Below are positions 33,159-40,755 of a stretch of 64,000 bases of DNA, one piece after another. Where the stretch lies: contig JAVKKH010000008.1 in NCBI GenBank assembly GCA_031296405.1, positions 1 through 64,000 on the forward strand, given 5' to 3'. The notes under the pieces were generated by a model, which saw nothing but the letters and a program-made list of their open reading frames with translations, had not been told where the DNA came from and did not search any database. The stretch's first letter is position 1, and the number at the start of each line of letters is the position of its first letter. Position numbers and translations under genes: made by a program. The stretch comes from Candidatus Tepidifontimicrobium thermophilum. Lineage in GTDB: Bacteria; Sysuimicrobiota; Sysuimicrobiia; Sysuimicrobiales; Sysuimicrobiaceae.

Positions 33159-34151
33159 CTAGGATAGCCCAAGCGCAACACCCTCCGCCCGCAGGACCTC
33201 CAGTACACGTTCGCTCACCGCGTCCGGTGGGAGGTCGTCCACGTCCACCCATCGGACCCTGGGATCTGCCCGGAACCACGTCCACTGGCGCTTCGCGTAC
33301 CGGCGGGTGTTGCGCTCCAGCTCGCGTACGGCCTCCTCCAGGCCCACCTGGCCCAGCACGTACGGCACCAGCTCCTTGTACCCCAGGCCCTGCATGGCGG
33401 GCTTGGAGGGATCCACGCCCCGGGCCAGCAGCGCCCGCACTTCCTCCACGAGCCCTGCGGCCAGCTGCTGCTGGATGCGCCGGGAGATCCGTTCGTACAG
33501 CCGCATCCGGTCCACGGTGAGGCCCACCTGGAATGCCTCTTCCCCCGCCTCGCGCCGGGCCAGCTGGCTGAAGGGCCGTCCGGTGTGCACCACCACTTCG
33601 AGCGCGCGGATCACGCGGCGCAGGTTCTGCGGGGGAATCCGGGACGCGGCCTCGGGGTCCAGCTCCATCAGGCGGCGGTACAGTACCCCAGGTTGCTGCC
33701 GTTCCTGTTCCTCCCAGGCCCGGCGGGCTGCCCAGTCCGGCGGCACCTGCGGGATCCGAAGGCCGTCTACCACGGCCCGCACGTACAGCCCCGTCCCGCC
33801 CACCAGGATCGGCACCCTCCCCCGCGTGCGGATGTCCGCGATGGCCTGCCGGGCCAGGCGCTGGAAGTCCCAGACGGTGAACACCTCCGCCGGGTCCGCC
33901 ACGTCCAGCAGGTGGTGCGGGACCCGGGCCCGCAGGGCCGCGGTGGGCTTGGCGGTCCCGATGTCCATGCCGCGGTAGACGGTGCGGGAGTCCGCGCACA
34001 CCACCTCCCCGCCCAGCCGCTCCGCGAGCTCCACCGCCACCGCGGACTTCCCCACGGCGGTGGGGCCCACCACCACCAGGAGCGGCAAGCCACGGACACC
34101 AGGAGTCCTGTCCACGGTCCGAGAACACCGTACAACGATGGACACCCCCAT
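33159..34151 (-). CDS. miaA: tRNA dimethylallyltransferase
   Basis: Adds an isopentenyl group to A37 of tRNAs reading UNN codons (330 residues at the longest start). The P-loop VVGPTAVGKSAVAVELA, DSRTVYRGMDIGTAKPT, PHHLLDVADP and LVGGTGLYVRAV are all present. MiaB, which thiomethylates the product, is encoded at 38.9-40.2 kb. The start is unsettled: ATG 34151 would overlap the divergent mutS start, GTG 34115 would not; neither has a good ribosome binding site. Confidence 0.96.
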   Translation of the reverse strand: MGVSIVVRCSRTVDRTPGVRGLPLLVVVGPTAVGKSAVAVELAERLGGEVVCADSRTVYRGMDIGTAKPTAALRARVPHHLLDVADPAEVFTVWDFQRLARQAIADIRTRGRVPILVGGTGLYVRAVVDGLRIPQVPPDWAARRAWEEQERQQPGVLYRRLMELDPEAASRIPPQNLRRVIRALEVVVHTGRPFSQLARREAGEEAFQVGLTVDRMRLYERISRRIQQQLAAGLVEEVRALLARGVDPSKPAMQGLGYKELVPYVLGQVGLEEAVRELERNTRRYAKRQWTWFRADPRVRWVDVDDLPPDAVSERVLEVLRAEGVALGLS

Positions 34152-36738
34152 GATGCGTCAGTACCAGGCCCTGAAGCGGGCCTACCCAGGCACGCTCCTG
34201 CTGTTCCGCCTGGGGGACTTCTACGAGCTGTTTGGCGAGGACGCAGAGGTCGCCGCCCGGGTGCTGGACCTCACCCTCACCTCGCGTCCCGTGGCCAAGG
34301 GCCGACGGGTCCCCATGTGCGGGGTACCCCACCAGACCCTCGAGTCGTACCTGAGCCGGTTGCTGGAACGCGGTTTCCGCGTGGCCATCTGCGAGCAGGT
34401 GGAGGACCCGCGCAAGGCCAAGGGGCTGGTACGCCGCGAGGTGGTGCGGGTGGTCACGCCGGGGACGGTCACCTCGGAGGCGTTGCTGCCGCCCCGGGAG
34501 AACGTGTACCTCGCCGCCGTCAACCCCACCGCCCAGCGGTGGGGCGTGGCGGTGGCGGACCTGTCCACCGGGGAGTTCCGGATCACCGAGCTGGAGCCGG
34601 AAGCGGCCGTGCAGGAGCTGGAGCGGCTCTCGGTCCGGGAGGTCCTGCACCCGGAAGGGAGCGAGCTCCCACCGACCGTGGGCGGCGCCCGTACCCCGTA
34701 CGAACCGTGGCGGTTCGACCTGCAGGAGGCCAGGCGAGTGCTGTGCGAGCAGTTCCAGGTGGTCTCCCTGGACGGCTTCGGCTGCGGTGACCTCCCGCTG
34801 GCCACGGGCGCCGCGGGCGCCCTGATCCAGTACCTGAGGGAAACGCAGCGCAGCGGCCTCCTCCACATCCACGGCCTGCAGGTGTACCGGCCCCAGGAGA
34901 CCCTGCTCCTGGACCCAAGCGCGGTGCGCAGCCTGGAGCTGCTGCAGCCCCTGGCGGGCAAGGACCGCAGGGCGACCCTGGTGGGGGTGCTGGACCGGAC
35001 CCGCACCAGCATGGGGGGCCGGCTGCTCCGGCGCTGGATCCTGGCCCCCCTTCTGGACCGGGCCCGCATCGAGGCGCGTCTGGACGCGGTGGAGGAGCTC
35101 GTCCGCTACACCCACCGTCCGCAGCTGCAGGAGCGGTTGGGACAGGTGGCGGACCTGGAGCGGCTGGTGGGACGGTGCGGCCACGGTTCGGCCAATCCGC
35201 GCGACCTCGTGGCGCTGCAGCGCAGCCTGGCCGCGGTGGCGGAGCTGCACCGGCAGGCTTCCGGGTTCCGCAGCGCCCTGCTCCAGGAGGTAGCGTCCCG
35301 GCTGGACAGCCACGACGACCTACGGGAGGAGCTGCAGCGCGCCCTGGTGGACGACCCGCCCAGCAACCCGCGCGAAGGAGGCTTCGTCCGCGAGGGGTAC
35401 GACGCAGAGCTGGACCAGCTGCGGCGCGCCGCGAGCGACGCCAAGCGGTGGATCCGCGACCTGGAAGCCCGGGAGCGGGAGCGGACCGGGATCAAGAGCC
35501 TTCGGGTAGGGTTCAACAAGGTCTTCGGCTACTACATCGAGGTCACCCGCCCCCACCGGGACCGCGTGCCGCCGGACTACGAGCGCCGGCAGACCCTGGT
35601 GGGGGCCGAACGCTACGTCACCCCTGAGATGAAGGAGCGCGAGGCCCTGATCCTGAACGCGGAGGAGCGGCAGAGGGAGCGGGAGTACGAGATCTTCTGC
35701 AGCCTTCGGGACCGAGTGGCCGCCCGGGGGGCTTCGCTTCTCGCCACCGCCTCCGCGGTGGCCACCCTGGACGTGCTTTGTTCGTTCGCGGAGGTGTCCG
35801 AGGCGTACGGCTACGCGCGGCCGGAGCTGGTGGACGAGCCCGTCCTGGAGGTGGAGGGGGGAAGGCACCCGGTAGTCGAGCGGCTGCTGGAGGAGCCCTT
35901 CGTCCCCAACGACCTCCGCATGGACCCCCGGCGTCGGATCGCGGTGGTCACGGGCCCCAACTTCGCGGGCAAGTCCACGTACCTGCGGCAGAACGCCCTG
36001 TTGGTGATCCTGGCGCAGGCGGGCTGTTTCGTGCCCGCCCGGTCTGCCCGGGTGGGGCTGGTGGACCGGGTGTTCACCCGGGTGGGAGCCGCCGACGACC
36101 TGGCGGGGGGGCGCAGCACCTTCCTCGTGGAGATGCAGGAGGTGGCCACCATCCTGCGCAACGCCACGCCCCGCAGCCTCGTGATCCTGGACGAGGTGGG
36201 CCGCGGGACCGCCACCTACGACGGGCTCAGCATCGCGTGGGCGGTGGTGGAGTACCTGCAGGCCCACGCACGGCCCCGGACCCTGTTCGCCACCCACTAC
36301 CACGAACTCACGGAGCTCGCTGGGCGCCTGGACGGGGTGTTCAACCTGAACGTGCGGGTCCGCGAGGAAGGCGAGCGGGTGGTGTTCCTGCACCAAGTGG
36401 CGGAGGGCGCCTCCGACCGCGCCTACGGCATCCACGTGGCCCGGCTGGCGGGCGTGCCGCGGGAGGTCACCCGTAGGGCCGCAGAGCTGTTGGAGGAGCT
36501 GCAGGGCCTGGCCCGGAAGGAGGGAACCCTGGCCCGGCGGGGCCGCGCGGTGCAGATGGCTCTTCCCCTGTCAGTGCCCTCGGAGGTGGAGGCGGAGCTG
36601 GCCTCCCTGGACCTGGCGTCCATGACGCCCCTGGAGGCCCTCAACAAGCTGCACGAGCTTCAGCAGCGGGTGCGGGAGCGCACTCGCGCGGAGCCGTCCA
36701 AGGTGGTGCGCATGCGTCCCGCGCCCGGGAAGCGCTGA
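34138..36738 (+). CDS. mutS: DNA mismatch repair protein MutS
   Basis: Mismatch-sensing ATPase of 866 residues. The mismatch-recognition domain has the Phe-X-Glu motif in LFRLGDFYELFGEDA; the ATPase domain has Walker A GPNFAGKSTYLRQ (about 606-618), the DDLAGGRSTFLVEM loop, Walker B LVILDEVGRGTATYDG and ATHYHELTEL. The usual GRGTST reads GRGTAT here. mutL follows after one base. ATG 34138 is taken; ATG 34150 and 34153 are in frame and none has a clear Shine-Dalgarno, which is odd for this genome. Confidence 0.98.
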   Translation: MDTPMMRQYQALKRAYPGTLLLFRLGDFYELFGEDAEVAARVLDLTLTSRPVAKGRRVPMCGVPHQTLESYLSRLLERGFRVAICEQVEDPRKAKGLVRREVVRVVTPGTVTSEALLPPRENVYLAAVNPTAQRWGVAVADLSTGEFRITELEPEAAVQELERLSVREVLHPEGSELPPTVGGARTPYEPWRFDLQEARRVLCEQFQVVSLDGFGCGDLPLATGAAGALIQYLRETQRSGLLHIHGLQVYRPQETLLLDPSAVRSLELLQPLAGKDRRATLVGVLDRTRTSMGGRLLRRWILAPLLDRARIEARLDAVEELVRYTHRPQLQERLGQVADLERLVGRCGHGSANPRDLVALQRSLAAVAELHRQASGFRSALLQEVASRLDSHDDLREELQRALVDDPPSNPREGGFVREGYDAELDQLRRAASDAKRWIRDLEARERERTGIKSLRVGFNKVFGYYIEVTRPHRDRVPPDYERRQTLVGAERYVTPEMKEREALILNAEERQREREYEIFCSLRDRVAARGASLLATASAVATLDVLCSFAEVSEAYGYARPELVDEPVLEVEGGRHPVVERLLEEPFVPNDLRMDPRRRIAVVTGPNFAGKSTYLRQNALLVILAQAGCFVPARSARVGLVDRVFTRVGAADDLAGGRSTFLVEMQEVATILRNATPRSLVILDEVGRGTATYDGLSIAWAVVEYLQAHARPRTLFATHYHELTELAGRLDGVFNLNVRVREEGERVVFLHQVAEGASDRAYGIHVARLAGVPREVTRRAAELLEELQGLARKEGTLARRGRAVQMALPLSVPSEVEAELASLDLASMTPLEALNKLHELQQRVRERTRAEPSKVVRMRPAPGKR

Positions 36739-36739
36739 C

Positions 36740-38413
36740 GTGCCGCGGATCCGCGTGCTCGAGGGCTGGCTGGCGGACCGCATCGCCGCGGGGGAGGTGG
36801 TGGAGCGGCCCGCTTCGGTGGTGAAGGAGCTGGTGGAGAACGCTCTGGACGCGGGCGCCCGTCGGATCACCGTGGAGTTCTCCGGCGGTGGCTTCGAGCT
36901 GGTGCGGGTGTCTGACGACGGCGAGGGGATGGATCCGGAGGACGCAGCCCTGTGCCTGCGCCGGTTCGCCACCAGCAAGCTGGGGTCGCCGGACGATCTC
37001 CGCCGGATCCGCACTTTGGGTTTCCGGGGCGAAGCCCTCCCGAGCATCGCGGCGGTCTCGCACGTGGAGATCCTCACCTGCGACGGTCATGTGGCCACCC
37101 GGGTGCGCGCGGAGGGCGGGTCCGAGCCCCGCACGGAGCCGGCCAGCGCTCCCCGCGGCACGGTGGTGACCGTGCGGCGCCTGTTTTACAACACCCCCGC
37201 GCGCCGCAACTTCCTGCGGTCCGTGGCCCGAGAGGCGGCCCTGTGCCTGGACGCCGCGGAGCGGCACGCCCTCGCCCGTCCCGACGTAGCCTTCCGCGTG
37301 GTGCGGGACGGCCGGGAGGTAGTGGCGTGGCCCGCGGAGGACCCGCTGCGGCGGGCCAGCCGCATTCTGGCGGTACCGGCAGACGAGCTGCTGGCGGTGG
37401 AGGCCCAGGCTGGCGGCGTGCGGGTCTGGGGATTTCTGGCCCCGCCGTCCTTCGCCCGCCGCAGCCGCTCCGGGCAGTACTTCTTCGTGAACCGCCGGCC
37501 CGTCACCAGCCCGCTACTGAGCCGCGCGGTGGAGCAGGGCGCCCGGACCCTGGTGTTCACGGGGCAGCATCCCGCCTGCGTCCTGTACGTGGAACTCTCC
37601 CCCGAACAGGTGGACCCCAACGTGCACCCGCGCAAGCTGGAGGTGAGGTTCGCAGACGAGGGCCGGGTGTTCGCCGCGGTGGAGCGCGCGGCGCGGGATG
37701 CGTACCGTTCCCGGCCGCTAGTGCGCGCGGTCCCTCTGTCCACGTCCCCGCCCCCCGCCGCCGCGCCCGGGGCCACGGGCTGGCAGGTCCGCGAGCCCAC
37801 GCAGCTCGCGGTCCTGGAAGCCGAGCCGGCCAGACGGCTGCCGCGTCTGCGCCTTCTGGGCCAGCTGGCCAGCACCTACCTGCTGGCGGAGTCCGCGGAG
37901 GGGCTGGTGGTGGTGGACCAGCACGCGGCCCACGAGCGCGTCCTGTACGAGCGGCTGCTGCGGGATCGCGCCCGCGGCGCCCACGGGCAGCTGCTGGCGG
38001 CACCGGTCACGGTGGACCTGAGTCCCTCGGAGATGGCCTTGCTTCCCGAGGTGTCGCCCGTCCTGCGCGAGCTGGGCCTGGAGGTGGAGCCCTTCGGCGG
38101 CAGCACAGTGCTGGTGCGCTCGGTGCCCGTGATCTCGGGCCGGCTCCCGCCGGAGGCGGTGCTGCGCGCCTGCCTGCGGGAGGGCCTGTGGGACGGAGCC
38201 CCTACCGCGGGCCAGCGGGCCGTGGAGCGCGCCGCCAGCGTGGTGGCCTGCCACAGCGCGGTGCGGGCCGGGGACGCCCTGTCGGCGGAGGAGATGCGCG
38301 CGCTGCTGGAAGACCTGGAGCGGTGCGACGACCCCTACACCTGCTTCCACGGCCGGCCGACCCTCGTGGTGGTGCCCCTGGACGCGCTGGAGGGGTGGTT
38401 CCTCAGGCGCTGA
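36740..38413 (+). CDS. mutL: DNA mismatch repair protein MutL, endonuclease type
   Basis: GHKL ATPase of 557 residues acting after MutS. ATP-binding motifs are VVKELVENALDAGA, DDGEGM and TLGFRGEALPSIAAV. The C-terminal domain carries the metal-dependent nicking motif DQHA-x2-E-x4-E (D393 to E404), plus ACHSAVRAGD, so strand incision is done by MutL itself and no MutH is expected. The usual CPHGRP motif reads CFHGRP. GTG 36740 follows the mutS stop by one base; the two are clearly one operon. Confidence 0.97.
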   Translation: MPRIRVLEGWLADRIAAGEVVERPASVVKELVENALDAGARRITVEFSGGGFELVRVSDDGEGMDPEDAALCLRRFATSKLGSPDDLRRIRTLGFRGEALPSIAAVSHVEILTCDGHVATRVRAEGGSEPRTEPASAPRGTVVTVRRLFYNTPARRNFLRSVAREAALCLDAAERHALARPDVAFRVVRDGREVVAWPAEDPLRRASRILAVPADELLAVEAQAGGVRVWGFLAPPSFARRSRSGQYFFVNRRPVTSPLLSRAVEQGARTLVFTGQHPACVLYVELSPEQVDPNVHPRKLEVRFADEGRVFAAVERAARDAYRSRPLVRAVPLSTSPPPAAAPGATGWQVREPTQLAVLEAEPARRLPRLRLLGQLASTYLLAESAEGLVVVDQHAAHERVLYERLLRDRARGAHGQLLAAPVTVDLSPSEMALLPEVSPVLRELGLEVEPFGGSTVLVRSVPVISGRLPPEAVLRACLREGLWDGAPTAGQRAVERAASVVACHSAVRAGDALSAEEMRALLEDLERCDDPYTCFHGRPTLVVVPLDALEGWFLRR

Positions 38414-38850
38414 CCGCGCCGCCTTGCAGCCCTTCGTAAACGTCCTCCAGGTTGAGGCCCGCGCCGAGACGGTCCGCCTTCACCACCCCGGCGCCCCGAA
38501 GCTCCTCCCGCCACCCCGGGCCGTTCGCATCCCGTCGCCAGGAGTCGGCTTGCGGCCGGTGGGAATCCAGCAACAGCGAACCGCGCAGGTCGGGAATCTC
38601 GAGGTAAGCCAGCAGCTTCTCCGGCCGGTCCACCCCCGCCGGAGTGGGAGCGCGCATCTCTGCCACGCAGCACGGCCGCGTCTTGTAGTGCTCCTCCTGA
38701 TGCGGCGGGTGGCACACCCCCATCACGTCCGGCTAGTAAAAGTGGTCCGGCCCTACTCGAGCTTCACGTCTGCCGCGTGGACCGGCAACCGGTCTTTCGG
38801 GCCGCCGACCACAGCAGGTCCCCGAGGTTCGTCACCAGCCTCGCGTGCCG
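38403..38850 (-). pseudogene. decayed Uma2-family (DUF820) endonuclease-like gene
   Basis: Pieces of one Uma2-type protein lie in order in three frames on the minus strand. HARLVTNLGDLLWSAARKTG comes first, then after a one-base deletion VHAADVKL, then after a second one-base deletion RVGPDHFY, then a TAG in place of a tyrosine codon, then PDVMGVCHPP. The last open part (107 codons from 38726) continues with KTRPCCVAEMRAPTPAG and VDRPEKLLAYLEIPDLRG to NLEDVYEGL. The N-terminal start of the family is missing; the remnant begins right after the miaB stop, and its end overlaps the mutL stop. Confidence 0.8.
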
Positions 38851-38854
38851 CCCG

Positions 38855-40186
38855 CTACCCCACCACGGCAGCCTCTGCCAGCGGCTCGCCCCGCAGCACC
38901 CACGAGCCCGCCTCGCGGATGCGGACGGAGACCACCCGCCCCACCCAGTCGGCAGGTCCGTCCAGGGTGACCACCTTGTTCGTGCGGGTCCGCCCCACCA
39001 CGCCGCCAGCCCGCCCCACCTCCTCCACCAGGACCTCCTGGGTGGTGCCCACCAGGGCCTGGTTCCGCGCGTAGGCCACCCGCTCCGCCAGCTGGTTGAG
39101 GGCCCACAGGCGGCGCTGTTTGGTCTCCTCGTCCACCTGGTCGGGGAAGGTGGCGGCCTTGGTGCCCGGCCGCGGGGAGTAGCTGGCGGTGTTGCAGGCA
39201 TCGAACCCGACCTGCTCCACCAGCCGCAAGGTGTTCTCGAACTGCTCCTCGGTCTCGCCCGGAAACCCCACGATGAGGTCGGTGGTGATGCTGGCCTCGG
39301 GCAGGTAGCGCCGGATGATGTCCACCGTCCGCAGGTAGTCAGACACCGTGTACGTCCGGTGCATCCGGCGCAGCACCTCGTCGTCCCCGGACTGCACGGG
39401 CAGGTGGATGTGCTCGCACGCCTTCGGGAGCTCCGCCACCGTGCGGACCAGCTTCTCCGTCATGTCGCGGGGGTGGCTGGTGGTGAACCGGATGCGCTGG
39501 ATCCCCTCCACCTCGTGCACCCGCCGCAGCAGGTCCGCCAGGTCCGTGCGCGGGCGCAGGTCGTGGCCGTAGGAGTCCACGTTCTGGCCCAGCAGGGTGA
39601 CCTCCACGAACCCCTGGGCCGCCAGCTCCCGGACCTCCGCCACCACCTGCTCGGGCGGCACGCTGCGCTCCCGTCCCCGCACGAAGGGGACGATGCAGAA
39701 GGTGCAGAACTTGTTGCAGCCGTGGATGATGTTCACGTACGCGCGGACCCGCCCGCGCCGGGCCGCAGGCAGCACCGGGAGCGGCTCGTCCTTGGGACGG
39801 CGGTCCCACACCTCGTACACCCGCTGGCAGCCCTCCTGCACCTGACGGAGTAGGTCGGGCAACCGGTGCAGGTTGTGGACGCCGAACACCAGGTCCACGT
39901 GCGGGACCCGCCGGAGCACCTCCTCGCGGTCCTTCTGCACCAGGCAGCCAGCGACCCCGAGGATCAGGTTCGGTTTCCGCTGCTTGAGCCGCCGCAGCTC
40001 GCCCAGCCGTCCGTAGGCGCGCTCGTCCGCGCCCTCCCGGACGGTGCAGGTGTTCACCAGCACCACGTCCGCGTCTTCGGGTCCTTCCGCGGGCTGGTAA
40101 CCCATGGACTCCAACAACCCCGCGAGGGTCTCGGAGTCCCGGACGTTCATCTGGCAGCCGTAGGTGATGACGTGGTAGCGCGGCAT
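38855..40186 (-). CDS. miaB: tRNA-2-methylthio-N6-dimethylallyladenosine synthase
   Basis: Radical-SAM methylthiotransferase of 443 residues acting on i6A37 made by MiaA. The N-terminal cluster domain has TYGCQMNVRDSE, VNTCTVREGA and GVAGCLVQ with three conserved cysteines. The radical-SAM motif is CNKFCTFCIVPFVRGRE, and the C-terminal TRAM domain reads VEEVGRAGGVVGRTRTNK. It ends next to the Uma2 remnant and starts 2 bp after the ECF S component stop (ATG 40186). Confidence 0.97.
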   Translation of the reverse strand: MPRYHVITYGCQMNVRDSETLAGLLESMGYQPAEGPEDADVVLVNTCTVREGADERAYGRLGELRRLKQRKPNLILGVAGCLVQKDREEVLRRVPHVDLVFGVHNLHRLPDLLRQVQEGCQRVYEVWDRRPKDEPLPVLPAARRGRVRAYVNIIHGCNKFCTFCIVPFVRGRERSVPPEQVVAEVRELAAQGFVEVTLLGQNVDSYGHDLRPRTDLADLLRRVHEVEGIQRIRFTTSHPRDMTEKLVRTVAELPKACEHIHLPVQSGDDEVLRRMHRTYTVSDYLRTVDIIRRYLPEASITTDLIVGFPGETEEQFENTLRLVEQVGFDACNTASYSPRPGTKAATFPDQVDEETKQRRLWALNQLAERVAYARNQALVGTTQEVLVEEVGRAGGVVGRTRTNKVVTLDGPADWVGRVVSVRIREAGSWVLRGEPLAEAAVVG

Positions 40187-40187
40187 C

Positions 40188-40685
40188 CTACGCCGCCCCC
40201 TGGGGCCGCAGGACCGGCAGCACCAAGCGGAACACCGCCAGGCTGATCCCGCTGTCCACCAAGTGGTGCAGGACGGTACCCCCAGCCACGAACAGCCCCG
40301 CCTGGAAACCCGTCCCCAGCCACCACACCGCCAGCCCCTCGCCCACCGCGTGGATGGGAAGCGCTACCGCCAGCGCAGCCCAGAACGGCCAGCCCCGGCG
40401 GACCAGAAGCGCCCCCACGAGCCCCCACACGGCATGGGTGAAGGCGCGGGCTCCGATCACGGGGTTCAGGGTGATGGTGAACCCCACCGCGGAACCCAGC
40501 CCCACGAGCGCCGCCACCGCGGGGCTCACCAGCATGGACAGCATGGACGGGACGTGGGAGGCGAAGGTGGCGGAGTAGTTGAGCGCAGGGATAAAGAGCT
40601 GCAGCGGCGTTCCCCGGAACGCGAAGGGGATGAGCAGAGCCACGGCGGTCAGCAGCCCTCCCACGGTGATCTCCCGGGTGCTCAT
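40188..40685 (-). CDS. ECF transporter S component, substrate unknown
   Basis: Hydrophobic protein of 165 residues with five to six membrane segments. It begins MSTREITVGGLLTAVALLIPF and contains NYSATFASHVPSMLSMLVSPAVAALVGLGSAVGF, a pattern of ECF S components. Its first residues resemble the S component at 24990-25508 ([15 protein letters not shown]). A niacin- or folate-like substrate has been proposed for related proteins, but nothing here decides it. GAGGAGG precedes the start. Confidence 0.75.
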   Translation of the reverse strand: MSTREITVGGLLTAVALLIPFAFRGTPLQLFIPALNYSATFASHVPSMLSMLVSPAVAALVGLGSAVGFTITLNPVIGARAFTHAVWGLVGALLVRRGWPFWAALAVALPIHAVGEGLAVWWLGTGFQAGLFVAGGTVLHHLVDSGISLAVFRLVLPVLRPQGAA

Positions 40686-40720
40686 GGAGCCCTCCTCCTC
40701 TCGGCCAATAGGATGATACG

Positions 40721-40751
40721 ACGGCCCGCCGCGCGGCGCTTCCCGGGCCGT
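40721..40751 (-). terminator. probable terminator after carB
   Basis: Inverted repeat with 8-bp arms (ACGGCCCG / CGGGCCGT) around an inner GC-rich stem, starting 5 bp after the carB stop. On the minus strand it is followed by CGTATCATCCTATT, only moderately T-rich. It separates carAB from the ECF S component gene; TATCAT in the tail may be the -10 box of that gene. Confidence 0.5.
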
Positions 40752-40755
40752 CAGG

